Shown here one piece after another: positions 13,111 to 28,100 of a DNA stretch of 64,000 nucleotides. The DNA comes from Procambarus clarkii. Lineage: Eukaryota; Arthropoda; Malacostraca; Decapoda; Cambaridae. A program made the translations under genes and the position numbers. The notes beneath the pieces are model-generated. The model ran no database searches, was not told where the DNA came from, and worked only from the letters and a program-made list of their open reading frames with translations. The DNA is taken from positions 38,071,996-38,135,995 of the forward strand of contig NC_091160.1 of NCBI RefSeq assembly GCF_040958095.1, written 5' to 3'. Positions within the stretch are counted from its first letter, which is position 1; each line of letters starts with the position of its first letter.

Positions 13111-16100
13111 CTATCCAAGCGTAATTACAGCATGAGAGCAATGGTCGAGGTGTCCGGTTTTCTCGGTACATTGCTTTCTCACTAACTTGTTCCAACCATC
13201 TATCATTCTGTGTTTGTGTGCATAAAATATTTTGTTAATGCAGGTACTGCATTTGAGCATGCCAGATTATAAACCACACACATATACATATGTACAATTT
13301 GAAAGTTCACTAAAGAAAATGCATACCCATATTTAAATGAATTGAGCAAAGTGAAAAAAAAATATCAAAGCAAGAAATAATTACCATTTGAAGTAAACAT
13401 GTCACACATACCAGAATAAAATTAAACTGCCATAATTAAATAATTCCATAATAGTTACAACTAAACTACAACCAACCTGTTGAGCTTAAATCTACTGGCA
13501 TATTTTCGCAATCGGCCCATGAAACTATTGCGCCGAAGAGATTTGTTGCCAACTAAAACTTCTATTGCTTCTGTCACATTAGTACAGTTTCCAAGAGATC
13601 TCAAAGCAGGCAGATGTTTGAGCAAGAAGGCAACACCATACTGGCTAATTCCTGTTCCTAAAATGTCAACCTGTAAAATCATAACAAAATTAATATACAG
13701 CAACAGTGAAAGGCTTATAGAAACTAAATAACAAATAAACATTAATTCTTAGGCACGACAATACATGCAATTGTCAAGATACAAAAACTGTTCAGGTTGA
13801 AAGATTTCATGGCTTCTATATTGTGGAACCCAGGAAGCAGAACGATCATTCATGTACTGCTGAACTGTCGATTTTTAATGAAGTGAAAAATTAGGTAGAA
13901 AACCAGAGACCTACTTTTATAAATAATAAACATAGTCAAATCTTTTTTTTTTTAGAAAATACACATACTGGTACTGCAGTGTCACTTGAGATAAACACAC
14001 ATTTTGCGGTGCCACATCCCCTCACACCGACTGGACAAGCAGGCTAGAGTTGCCAAGTCGATGGCACCTGGAGTCTTGCCTAATCTTACAGGTGTGGGAT
14101 GTAGGAATAGCTAATACTAGCCATCATAAATTTTCTAGTATTATCACTGTATTAAAGGCAAACCTCACTTATTAAAATAAGTCTTAAAACTGGTAAATTC
14201 AGGATCTTGATAGTAGCAAACGGCTATCAGGTTGCTGGGTGTTAAACTGCTGCTGGACATTGTCAACAAGAGGGCATCCCAGCCAGACACACTGAAGAAT
14301 GATTCCAGCAGTCTATCTCAGAGACTACCAGAGGCTCATTGTGTTGCGGGTGATAATGATACTAAGAAGGTGAGGAACTCTGTTATTAAATTCATCATGT
14401 TACTAAATTGTGTAATGAAAGATGCTCTTCACAACTTGATAATGGTCCAGAATGGACCAAAATCTCACTTCCTTTATTTTATAATTTGTTTGTTGGGTGT
14501 CTAAATTTAGATTATTGGCTATTACAATGAATGAAGGACGGGTAAATACAGTTTAATACTGTTTTATATATATATATATATAGGGTTCTGAGCCTAGGTA
14601 AGGTAATGTCTGTTTCCAGAAATCATTTGGATAATGTTAAAGCTGTCAAATCTGTATGCAAAAAACATGTCATGAATAGTAAGAATCTTAAACCAAAAAT
14701 CCAAAATACAGTACTCACCTAGTACTCACCTAGTTGTGTTTGCGGGGGTTGAGCTCTGGCTCTTTGGTCCCGCCTCTCAACCGTCAATCAACAGGTGTAC
14801 AGATTTCTGAGCCTATCGGGCTCTGTCATATCTACACTTGAAACTGTGTATGGAGTGAGCCTCCACCACATCACCCCCTAATGCATTCCATTTGTCAACC
14901 ACTCTGACACTAAAAAAGTTCTTTCTAATATCTCTGTGGCTCATTTGGGCACTCAGTTTCCACCTGTGTCCCCTTGTGCGTGTTCCCCTTGTGTTAAATA
15001 GACTGTCTTTGTCTACCCTATCAATCCCCTTCAGAATCTTGAATGTGGTGATCATGTTCCCCCTAACTCTTCTGTCTTCCAGCGAAGTGAGGTTTAATTC
15101 CCGTAGTCTCTCCTCGTAGTTCATACCTCTCAGCTCGGGTACTAGTCTGGTGGCAAACCTTTGAACCTTTTCCAGTTTAGTCTTATCCTTGACTAGATAT
15201 GGACTCCATGCTGGGGCTGCATACTCCAGGATAGGCCTGACATATGTGGTATACAAAGTTCTGAATGATTCTTTACACAAGTTTCTGAATGCCGTTCGTA
15301 TGTTGGCCAGCCTGGCATATGCCGCTGAAGTTTGAAACAAGTATTGAAGTATGTTTGAAACAAGGCAAATTGGCCACTGGGATTCATATATGTGTTAGCT
15401 TTAGTCACCTAAAGTTATTGCTCAGCTTTGTCATGATCTTGTTAAGCCCCATTTAGATTATGCAGTTAAGTTTTGGTCACCAGGCTATAGAATGGACATT
15501 AATTCACTGAACGTGTAGATAAAAGGATGACAAAGTTAATCCAATGAATTAGAAGCTTTTACACCTCTTTTTTAATCTTAGATGAGAGATTAAGAAAGTT
15601 TAATTTACATTCTCTAGAACATGTGAAGAGTAAGGGGGGGGGGGGCACACAATAATAAACATACAAATGGATGAAAAGTTACAAGGGAGGAACTAATAAG
15701 ATATTAAATAAATAAGCCCAAAATAGAACACAAAACAATGGATACAAAATGGACAAGATTCAGTAAAGACCTGGGTATATACTGGGTTGGAAATAAGACT
15801 GAATTCATGGAAATGATTTAGAAAATGTATAAAATCTTATCCTATGCTGGATGCTTTCTAGTGAATTTATATCTATTCTATATATTATTATTCTATATAT
15901 TATGCTACTGGGTAGCATAATGGAAGTGGGATCATTGGATTGTTTCAAGCAAAGGTTAAACATATATGTGGGTGAGTTTGGGTAGAAATACATATAAGTA
16001 GAGAACTGTCAGGAGAAAGTGCCAAGCCATTACAACTACATAGCACTAAACTGGGTTAACAGTTTTTGGCAGGAACACCAAGAATGGTTACACTAAGACA

Positions 16101-19100
16101 AGAGTTTATGCAAACTATGGCAACAAGAGTCACTCGACATGATTTGCATACATGCTTTTGAATACATTCTCTAAGATGAACCCCATGAACGTTAACATCC
16201 ATGTCCAAAGGCAAGCTGACCAACTTATCTGAGATATAGCAGCAGTCTCCTCAGAAACCATATGACATATAACTTAAGAGTGCGAGAGGAGAGAATAAGG
16301 TTGCCTCATCAGACCAAGACCAAAGTGTACCATCAAATTTAAAACTTATTTCCTGTATCTTTAAGCACAAGACAGTGAAAGTCAAAACCCCATTGGTGAA
16401 AATATTTTATAATAACTTAAATTTATCAAAATAAGAATCAATGAGATTACTGGAAAAAAATTGTAACAAACATGGAGTTAACCTCTTCTAGTGTGGAGCA
16501 GCAGGGGTTTAGGTGAAATGATCGCACCCTCAGTTCATGCAGGTGACGGCCTCTTCTGAGCACATGGTTGTCTGGAGAACGCAGACACAATGCCTTCAGT
16601 CCTGCATCTGTCACACCATAGCTGTCACGGAAGTAATATATATATATATATATATATACACAAGAGAATTGATATTCATGGGTGATACATTTGTAAGACG
16701 ACCTCAAATGGTAAGACTGCTGTGTTACCTTATGGCTTATAGGGAAAAGAAAGGAAGAGAGATTTGTCTATACATGAATAGTAATTAATAAAATACAATA
16801 CTGTGTATTGTTAGGTATTTGATGACCTTTCTACCCACATAAAAAAATTACACACTGCAGTTCCAATTTAACTATGAATGATCAGAAATCATTCATTCAC
16901 TCCAAAACACTTAAAGCTCTCTCTGAGTGATGTTTGGCAACACTGAGTTGACAAATAACATATATTAACAAAGCACCTTCTACCTACCCTAGTACTCCTG
17001 GCAGGACAATGGTTGAAGGAAGGGAAAAGGGAGCTATTGAACTGCTGCCCAGAAAGGGGGCTGCATATATGCATATGCCATTGAGCTCCAAATAACAACA
17101 TTTAAAGATGAAAACAAGTTAAATTAATTGTGAATTAATCACCACTTGCATAACAGATTGTCATACAGTCAGGAAGATAGTACAGTTGTTTGGTTCTTAT
17201 AACCCTGAAGTATACATGGGGCTGCCACCTGGTGGTGGGTGGTGTCAGTAACCAGGCAGGCAAATGAGAAGTTAGCAACAGCCCTCTACTGGTGGTCACT
17301 TGTAACGCCAAGAGAGGGCTTGGAAAGGCTTCGAAATTTATGAAATGCCACTCAATCGGTCATACTTGGGTGATCTCCAGTGACTGTGTAATACCGTCTC
17401 ATGATCAAGCCGGGATGACAAAGTTTTTGTGTGGTACTCATACCAGAATGTCATCCTGTTTAACTGTTGATAATCCTGGACATATGATCATAGTTCAAAA
17501 CAAAGTTAAAATGTTTTGAGCGCACAACTTTCTGGAATAAAACTTCAAACTGAGACTACTAGGAGTATGTACGTTCTCATTCACCTGGACTGTCTTTTTA
17601 TCATTAGGTGATAGAAAATATGCCCAACCATTTTTGTCCTGCCTGGGATTCCCGATTGTGAGTTGAGAATGAACCAAACTGCACTGCCGAGACCCCTATT
17701 TGTTAAAATCCACAATTCCTAATGGATTTTCTAATCACAAAAATTTATAGCCACAAACGTATTGCAGATACAGTACCTGTAGCATATCCTCAGTTCCTTC
17801 AGCTTTGGTGCGTACTGGCCCAGTGCTGCCAGAATATCATTATTGGCACCATGCATCACATGTAGAGTTGACAGCTGTGTTAAAGATGACAGTCCAGACA
17901 CCAAGGGACATGGCACTGCTGCCTAGAGTAGGAAGATAATATACTGAATTTATAATGTAAATGTGGCACCTTTTATCTTTCTTAGCTACAGGTATATTTA
18001 AGTTATAATTAGATTGAGACGAAACAGCAACCAACATATTCCTTTAAACTAAACTTTTTGTATGCTAAAGACACTTATCACACTAGCATAAAATGCTAAA
18101 GATGAAGTAAAGAAAGCAAATTTTTTTTTTAAGTATGGAAGGCAAGGAAATCCAAGACAAATCTTGAAAGTTTTTTAAGATGTATCCAACCTTGGTTAGA
18201 GAGAGGAATGAATCACTGACTAGTGTCACATTATCTTACAGATAATGAAGAAATAAATAGGATTATAAACCGACATTTTAGTCAAGTGTTTACTAGAGAA
18301 AAACTTGTTCATTTGCTCAAAGGTAAACACAATATAGAGCAACTAAAAACAGGTAAACCATTAATTACTAGCAGAGAAACTTGAAAATAAAGAGAAAAGG
18401 TGAAGTCATGCAAAGCACTAAGACCCTGAAAAAGAAATTTTTAGGGTATTACAAGAATGTAAAAAATAACTGATTCAACATTTTTCAAGCACATGCAATA
18501 AATCATAGACTTGAGCACTGTTTCAGAAATGTGGAAGGTTACAAATGTAGAACCAATTTGAAATAAAGATAGATCACTGGCTTGTAACCATTATTCAACT
18601 AAGTGTAACATTAACTCTGCAAAAATTACTTGAAGTGATAACTACAAATGTCATTAATACTCGTCTTAAAAAAACAGAGTTGAAAGTAATGAAACGCCAT
18701 TTTCTGGGTGAGACCCAGAGGCTCCCAGGAGCTATTGGCTAATGTGTGATACAGTATACTATACCGGGGCATTAGTCTATGGAGTTTAACCTACTGGGAC
18801 CACGACCCAGAACCTGGCCCCCCTCAGAGAGGTTGTAGGGAGCAATGGCCTTGGAAAACCCCACTGTGGTTGGGTTCTTCCTTATTTGACATTGACTGGG
18901 GTTAGGCACCCCAGGAAGGAAGGTATCACAAAACAAACCCCAACATGGCAAGAAAATTACAAAGAAAAACCGAACAGAGTGGCAGAACTCCCTCCAGTCC
19001 CAAGGAAACAAGTAAACAAGCAAACATCACACTCTACTGCCAGGCCGCTCGTCCGCAGACCCCCTCCCTTCCCTGTGCTGGCTATCCAGCACTCCAGTTC

Positions 19101-22100
19101 CAGAAAATGGCATTTCATTACATTCAACGCTGGTTTTCTGTGGGGAGTCCCTTCAGCTCCCTGGAGCTAACCAAAGGGAAGGAAAAGAGGGACTTACCCA
19201 GGAGGCGGCTGCCACACACTCCTCAATGTGAAGTAAGACAATTGGCTGCAACCTGCGACCCAAAGCAACACAGGAACACCCAGGTGCCAGATTCAAGCCA
19301 AGAGGAAGGCAACGAAAGCTGTATGCTGGACACCCCACCGCGAAACCTAGCCAGTTTCCGAACCCTAGATGAATAGGGACGTGCCAATACACTGTACAAG
19401 TCTTTGAAGTCCAGGGGACACCATCTAAGTACCCAGTTCAAACAGAAGCCGGACCTGAGACAGAGTGGTCATCCGAAAGGTGGAGCAAGGAATCCAGGGG
19501 ATCAGATGGGACAAGTCCAGAATGAACCGCAAATCCGCGCAGTCCCGTTTCTGCGCTGGAAACAGGCATGAAAACCACCTAAGGGATGGGGTCATTGCCC
19601 AAGTGCACCCACTCCGAGATGACCTGACGAAGCCCAGGGAAAGAAGCCTGCCCTGTCAGCCCCGAACTCCCCGACGGAGGAGGAGCCACCCAATGCCACC
19701 AGAGGCCGGATGAAAACCTGACTAAAAATGACGACCAAAAATGCCCACAAACTGTGGGACTAGGCACGAGCAAACAGAGTGAGCCTCCTCCCCATCACCA
19801 CGTCAACAGGGCGAACTGCGAAAGGGCCGACGCCCTTTACGAGAAGCCGGCCGAAGAACCAGGAAAGGGAACCCTAACACGCAAGGGCAGTACTCACAGG
19901 GCGTCTAGGGAAGGATGCCCCTAAATCCCTAAATGCATGCAGCCCTGGTACTGATGAGGACACCTGGCTACAACACACAACACTGCAGGGGTCGCCACGA
20001 AGGTATAACACCGCCTTTGGGATTTGAGGCCAGAGAAGACGTCCGCTCCGGACCACATTAGCTAATGAACAGAAGTACTGGGTAGCCAGCGTGGGGAGGG
20101 AGGGCTGCTAGGATGAGCGGCATGGTAATGGAGTGTGACGTTTGTTTGTTTGCTTGTTTCCTTGGAACTGGAGGGAGTTCTGTCTCTCTGTTCGGTTTTT
20201 CTTTGTAATTTTCTTACCATGTGGGGGTTTGTTTTGTGATGCCAACCTTTCTGGGTGCCTAACCCCGGTCGATGGCAAATAAGGGAAACCCTCAACCATG
20301 GGGAGGAGGGGGTTACCAGGGCCATTGCTCCCTGCAGCCTCTTTGAGAGGGCCAGGTTCTGGCTCCTGGTCCCCGATAGGTCGAACTCCATAGACTAATG
20401 CCCCGGTCTAATATATCACACATTAGCCCAATAGCTCCAGGGAGCCGAAGGGGCTCCCCACAGAAAACATATTTTTTTGTGGCTTACAACATAGACTTTA
20501 CAAAACACTGATCAAGTCTGACAAGCATAATCTCATACTTTGCAAACACACTTTAAGTAGATAGTAGTAAAGATTAGTATATTATATACCTAAGCACTGA
20601 TAAGGAAAGTAGAGTTACATGACATTAGAGGGGACTTCCTAAACATAATTCAGTGTGATAATTGCAGTAGAAACAGGATCAGACGAGAGAGATACCACAC
20701 AATATATATGTGGGAAATACTGGAAGGCTGGGTCCTAAATCTCTACAGTAAAATAACAACATACAATACTGGAGTAAACGATATGGTGGGAAATACAGAA
20801 TAGAGCCAGTAAAGGGTAGAGGTGACATAGGCACAATAATCTCTCAGCAAGCGTAAAAAATATTGCTAGAATAAAGTGGACTTCATCAAGTATGTCCTTA
20901 AAATATCACCTGTATGGGAACTTGAAAACAGAGGATACAGTATGTTTTGTCCTTCTGTATTAGAAAATTTGAAACTGATGTGAAAACAAAACAAAAACAA
21001 ACAAACCTTTGCAGCAGTTGCTGTTGCCATTTTTATTGTTTCTTCTTGGAAAAGCTTTGAGAAAGGAAAACTGGTTTCCCTGAGTAACTGATGTCTTCTG
21101 GGTAAAAGAGTGACGGAGGCAGCTGTTGGGTTATCCTTGTCCTCTGCTGCCAGACCATCTCCATATGGTTCCATCTGAAACCAAGGTAATACATTATTTA
21201 CGAGGCCGGCTGTCATTTCTATATATTTTTCGATACATGATTTAGGAGGCCGATTGTCATTCCTATATTTTTCGATAGTAGCCAATCTAAGGTAAATCCT
21301 CGGTCCTTTATACCAGGCATGTCTCAAAATATAAACAAGAGAGGGCCAAGTGGTGATCTTTGTGGGAACCTGCCTGACACTGCCTTCCATCCTCCCTGTA
21401 CCTCTCTCTCATGGTTACTCTAGAATTTGTTTACCATCAGAAAGTTTGTATCTAATTAAACACATTATTTCAGCATGTTTTTTCCTTCTTTTACATCAGT
21501 CTTTATCCTTATGAAAGTCGAAGATGCAGTCAACTCATCCCTCCCCTTCCTATCTGATTTTCAATTAGCTTTGTTAAACATCACACACAGAGATCACACT
21601 AACGTGATGCATCAAATGAACAAATCAATTTGAACAGATTTGTTCATTTGTTAAACATAATTTGCCTTTCCTGCCCCTACCCTATGTTACTTCTCTGTCA
21701 TAAATTCTATTTTGTGATGTGACAAGTGATGTTGAAGGTATCGAGAGGGGAGCAGTAAGGGAAGAATGTTGGGTGATAAGCCTCACCTGATTTAGTAAGG
21801 GAAGAATGTTGGGTGATAAGCCTCACCTGATTTAGTAAGGGAAGAATGTTTGGTGATAAGCCTCACCTGATTTAGTAAGGGAAGAATGTTTGGTGATAAG
21901 CCTCACCTGATTTAGTAAGGGAAGAATGTTCGGTGATAAGCCTCACCTGATTTAGTAAGGGAAGAATGTTTGGTGATAAGCCTCACCTGATTTAGTATGA
22001 CTTTCAGTGATGTCAGGTTAGGACAACAATCGCCAACCACAGTCAACAACTGTCTGGGCAACACCTGTTCCCCACAGTCTATCGTTGTTACGCTAATGTC

Positions 22101-25100
22101 AAGCACCGCCTGAAAAATGAAACCATTAAACCACACACGCAACTCTTCTATTCACACATTAATAGTTTCAATGTAATTTTAATAACATATTACTCCATTA
22201 ATAAAGTGATTACCAGACTCAGGCTCAAAGCCCAGTGCAAGAAGCTTAAGGTTTAGCAGCACCATACAGTGTACTCGAGTGCACTTTCTGTGAAAAGTGA
22301 ATAATAAATTTTAGGATGTATGAATACAAACCAATTCTTAACAACCAAATAAATAATTTCTTCACCACTTGTAGCTAAATTTTTCCTCTCATTAAGACTT
22401 CAGTTAGAAACATTGCAACTGAATACTAAATCCACACATTAACGACAGCTGTACCATTTAATGGGAACTAGAGTGCAAAAGTAGGGAACAAAAACAAATC
22501 AGTTGCAGCACTCTGTTGATCACTTGCTCTCAAACATGCACACATGTACACATTAACATGCACAGGAAGTGATGTGGTGGAGGCTGACTCCATTCACAGT
22601 TTCAAGTGTAGATATGATAGAGCCCAGTAGGCTCAGGAATCTGTACACCAGTTGATTGACGGTTGAGAGGCGGGACCAAAGAGCCAAAGCTCAACCCCCG
22701 CAAGCACAATTAGGTGAGTACATGTACACATTAACTCATCCCCAGCTTCTCTCATAGCTGATAATGAAGTGGTAGCAAGATTAGCTATGGTAAAACTTTA
22801 ATCTGTTTGTCTAGTATGAAAGAGACAATAATGACAATATGTTATTTGAGTCTAATAGAAGTAATTCACACATGAGTTCTTAAAGGTTATTACATCTAGA
22901 AATGATTATTATTCTCTAATATCTTTTTAACACTATGAAGGGTACTTCCTTTCACATAACACTAACTCTCTCCCTTGTTATCAATCAGCATAAACACCTC
23001 CAGATTATTTAAGTACGTTCTTAACAAAGTTTCACAACCCTGACTGTCTTGGTGGTGGAATCTTCTCTTCACTATGTGTCCCTACCTTTACCCTAACTAG
23101 CTAAGATAGTAAGAAAACACCACCATCAAAGCCTCTACTGAACTCCCCTGAACCACTATTATGTTACACAATAGATGTATGAATACATTACATAAGTGTT
23201 CTAAAACATCCTAAAACTAACCTGACATGACCTTTTATTGTATTAATATTCTAGGTGATATAAACATGACTCGTGTAACTCAGTCAAGTAGAAATTTGCA
23301 TAAGCACAAGAGGCTTCATTCAATATACAGTGGCACCTCGACTTACGATTGCCCTGACTTACGATAGTGTCGTCGACTAACGATATTTGTTGATACACGT
23401 TCGGGTCGACCGAGCGCATGGTTCCCGGTTACGCGGGGCCAACCTGCCTCAGTTTACTAAAGCCGCCTCCTTAGTGACAATCACACTTATAAGAAATTCT
23501 ATTTGTTTGGTGATTTTTTGCTTTTTGAACATAAAACTGATTATTTATCACCCCATGGGTTCCGAGAAAGTCAGTGGTAAGGTTCAACATATGAAAACAC
23601 ATGCAAGGGTGACCATAGAGGCAGTACAGAATATCCCTTCCTCAAAAATTAAGAAAATGTGTGTAGCATGAGAAGAACTGTAAACTTTAGCTGAAACGAC
23701 TCGCCCAAATCAAGCTGCAATAGGCCGTTGCTGTAACCTCTTCAATGACACTGTGATGCATCACTACAGACAAATGTTAAAATGAAAGGAAAAAACCAGC
23801 GTTGAATGTAATGAAATGCCATTTTCTGGGTGAGTCCCAGAGCAGGCCCCCGTTGGCAGGGTCCAACGGGGCCCAAGGCCCCCAAGCCAACCCCTCCCCA
23901 ACCCCGGGAACCTCACCCTGAGGACCCGGGGCCGAGTCGGCCTCCAAACTCCCCACCTCCAAAGAAAAGGCGAGAGCCGCCGAAAAAGCAGGAACGAATG
24001 CCGCCCACTGGCCAGACCCAGAAGCTTCTGCAGAAGAATCAGGCTCGAATGCCTCTGCCGCAATCCCAGAAGGGGACACCCCCGAGACCGCCCAAATCTC
24101 AACACCAACTAGACTCTGCCCCGACTCCGAAACCCTCAGACGCTTCGGAGCCAGAAACAAAGGGAGGGGATCGAATGAACTACCAACGGGGAAGGACTAG
24201 GAGGGGCAGACGGAACCAGAGCCGAAGCGACTCCCACCCCCAAGTCCGGGTCTCTATAACTAAAACGGGGCAGTCAAGGAGCATTCGGGGTCGCAACCGA
24301 GTGCGTTGCAGCAACCTAAATCTAGCATGCAACACCTTAGCTGCCTGCACCCGCATATCATCATCAGTGGCTTGGGTGAACTAGAATACGAACAGACAAC
24401 ATACTTCGCACAACTCCGAGTCAAAACAATCACCGACCCAATAAGCAGCATGGCAGAGGCAAAACCGGTGAGTGTCACCCTGAGACAAGGGGACAGAGCA
24501 ACCTTCAATCTTGCAAGAAGCGAGAGGGGACTCAGGGGTCACATCCATCGGACCACGTAGCCCCCGTGAGGTTTCCCAGGGCCCTTAGCCTCGGTAACAT
24601 GCTAAGGGAAGCCCAGGCAGGGTACTGCGAACTGGCGCCCAAATCTACCAACAAACTAATGAAGCTGAACCCCCGGGACGTGTCCACTCACAGGGGGGCC
24701 AAGCGGGGAGGACCACCCAACACAAAAGGAGAGAGATATATACACCCCAAGAACAGCAATGGGGGATGACAACGGCAGACCCCCCCCCCACCAGGCAGAA
24801 AATAAAAACAAAAGAAAAACCCTGCAAGAGGATAGTGTACCCAGGCGGAACAGAGCCGGCTGCTGTTTATGGTGAAAACTAGTTGTGCAGTACCCTGCGT
24901 CCCTGCCAGTGACGAAAACTACCCCTACCCAGAGACAAACAAGGGCAACAAAACCCCAGCTGACCCCAAGGGCAGCCAAATACCGAGCAGTAAACGGCAC
25001 AGCAGAGGTAGATCCCGAGGTGACTTGTGGAAGGTGGCCCCAAGGGCAGTACTTACGGGGCACCTAGGGAAGGAGACCCTAGGTGCATGCAGCCCGAGTA

Positions 25101-28100
25101 CCATGGAATATCACTCCCAGCTCACGCACCATCTGAAGGGACAGCCTACACCACAAGCTACAGAAATGCAACGAAAAACTGGAGCCAGAGACACGACGGC
25201 ACCAGACTTCTATCAGCCAAGAACTATAGATTGGGTCGCTGGCGGATGGGTCTGGGGCTCCCCCTTCCACCCTTCTGGGGAGGGGGATTGTGCAGACAGC
25301 GGCACGACAACATGATGATGTCATGCTAGTTTGCTAATTTTTGTTTGAGGAGTTCTGTTCACCTGTTCGGCTTCCGGTCGCAATAATTTTACCAGAATAG
25401 GGGTTGTTTTGGGGCACCTACCTTTCTGGGTGCCTGTCCCGATCGATGGCAGACATAGAATGCTCCCAACCACAGGGAGGGGTCTCTGTAGGCCATTGCT
25501 CCTCGTGCCTCTCTAGAGGGGGCCAGGTTCTGGCTCGTGGTCTCTAGTAGGCAAGAACTCCATGCATTGACTGATGTCAGACAGATATACATATCCATCC
25601 AGCTTGGATAGCTCTGGGGAGCCGACGGGGCTACCCCCAGAAACAAGTGTTGCTAGACAAACTAGCAGTGAACCACAACCAGGTCCTAGTGGTATGCAGA
25701 CAAAACGTAGGAGAGAGAGCACCCCAGAGAAATCATCACTGCCTGATGTTATAATGGAAGGGGAACTCCCCTTCCAAACAGTAGCACCTCTCCTCCTGCC
25801 CTTCCTCACCATCTTCCATACGCCAACAGGAGTCATTAGTAAAGGTAAGTAATAACTTGTACATACTTTTGTAGTGAAGATTTGGGTGAATTAGATATAA
25901 AATTTACTTAAAAGTTAATTTTTTTGGGAGTCAGGAACGGATTAATTCATTTCCCTTTATTTCTTATAGGAAAAATCGTTTTGACTTACGATATTTCGAC
26001 TTACTATACGTCTCTGGGAACAGATTACCATCGTAAATCGAGGCCCCATTGTATCTGACAGAAAACGGCCAACTGGAATATTCTTATCAGAGCATGACCA
26101 CCTAGAAAATTCTTATCTGAATATGGCCACTTGGAATATACCTAATACAGCATGGCCATCAGAAATATTTTTAGCAAAGTATGCCCCCCTGGAATACTTT
26201 TTACGGTAAAATGATGTACCGTCTAGGGAATGGAAATGTAATTTGATCTACATACAAAATGAATGAGATGACATGCATAACTCACCTTGAGAATGTCAAG
26301 CTTGGCATTTACCCACCGGTCAGGCTCCGAACTGGCAAAGAGACGACGTACTAAACGATCCCGCACCTGTTAATCGTTGAAATGTGCTATGTAACATTTG
26401 TAGTAATAATACAGTATCAAATAAAACGTGCAAATGTATTCTCCTCCTGTTCTTAAGCACTAAAACCATAAAAAATTTTCTGAGCTTTGGAGCATGACTG
26501 ATAAGACAAGAAAAGGCCACTCTTTTGCCACTAGAGCAATGCTTGATCATGCAAGCAATACTTGCTTCTGAACAGGGATATCAGTTGTTTGAGTAGTCAG
26601 TTTTATGTGTATTAGGAGATAAGAAGTATCAGTGGGATTAACTCTCCTTCCTAATGATATCTCTTGAAGGAGCCAATGGGAGTAGGACCCTTCCCGTGAA
26701 GAAATAAATTGTCTGGATTGATGGTAACATGAAGCTTTGACAAGGCATGCCAGTGCCTGCCAAAAACAGTCCTTCTACACTATGTCCTCAGGCAGCAAAC
26801 ATACAGTGCACAGACCTCTTGTACCCCCACCCATTGCTTCAGGGCATCTCAGTTTCATAGCACAGGCTGCAATTAGCTACAGGTGTAGCTTGGCCTTCTC
26901 AGGGGATTGCCCCTTCCATGTTGGCAAAGACAGTTCAGCCATTGCTTCACACCTGAGATCCATAACTTTCTGTTTCTCTTGGGAGAGTATTTGGCTAGGA
27001 TCCTTTTAGTGTGCCTGGATGTTTAATTTCAGTGCCAGATGTTGGCTATGTTGCCTGTGGTGCAACTTTTGGAGTCTTTGCCCAAGGGGCAACCCCTTCT
27101 TTCTGGCGGTAGTTAAAGACTTTTCTTTGAATCATCTATCATGCTGATGTGCTGTGCTTGCCCAGGCTTTCTTTTCTCAGGTTCAAATCAAATCAAATCA
27201 AATATTTATTCAGGTAAAGTACATATATACTAGGTGAGATACAAAACATTGATAGATTTATAGATAGAGCTAGTACATACAAGGCCTAAAGCCACTATTA
27301 TGCAAAGTGTTTTGGGCAGGTTGGAACCTCACTTCTTGTTGGTCAAGGTAGACTTCCCTTCGGGCCAGTTTCTTGGAGCCAGCTTCTGCTCCCACATTGC
27401 AGGTTTTTTCTGGGTAGTCTTCCTAGACCTGTGGTGATGTTGGTTCTCGGTCCCTCCTCCAGTTTTGGGGCTCTTGGGTCTATTTCTTCTCTGTAACTCT
27501 TTTTCAGTCATTACACCTTGGGTGGACTCTGGTTGGTAGGTTTCACCCTTTTCTTTGCTGGATGTCCTCATTATTTGCCATCCCTTTGGTAAGACTCTTT
27601 AGCTCTACGGTATGTTCTGTCTTAGGTTTGATTTTTTTCTTCTGGTTCCAACCTTTTCCGTGACTGCTGTAGCTCAGGTCCGCCTGGTATAGCAGGAAGC
27701 TTTTCCTGGTTAGTGTCCCTGGCCCTATATGACACTGTAACGTACGATTATGTTATGTTGTTGAGTAGATTAGATACACAGTGGTTAGTGGGTTTTCATA
27801 TTTATTTAGTAGTCTAGGATACAGCAGTGTCAGAGACGTTGAGACAGATCTGGAGTAGAGCAGAGAGCTGAGTGAGGACGGAATCGCGGAGCTATATGTG
27901 GGAGAGCGTGGCGGCTCGATGAGGAATCGTAAGTGTCTAAACTTGATAGGGAGCGAAAGCGTTGTAGTTTGATGCAGTCCTAGTCTGCTGTCTACTCTGT
28001 GTCTAAGCTGTAGCATCTTGGGGTCGATTAGAACTGCATGCGCTGAGTGCTACATTCTTGACGGTAGAAATTGTACTGTTGGCTATTCTCATATCGCTGG

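Noticed and set aside
14232-14504. 90-codon frame in an LRR-gene intron
   Set aside because: No recognisable motif. It shares a phrase with a dispersed repeat near 60410.
20866-21390. 174-codon frame as a separate gene
   Set aside because: It is LRR-gene exon 4 extended into both introns; splice sites at 21174 and 21007 define the coding part.
23777-24384. Proline-rich frame of 184 codons and antisense frame of 127 codons
   Set aside because: Same reason: GC-rich repeat body. The recurring end of these frames is only the translated core of the repeat.
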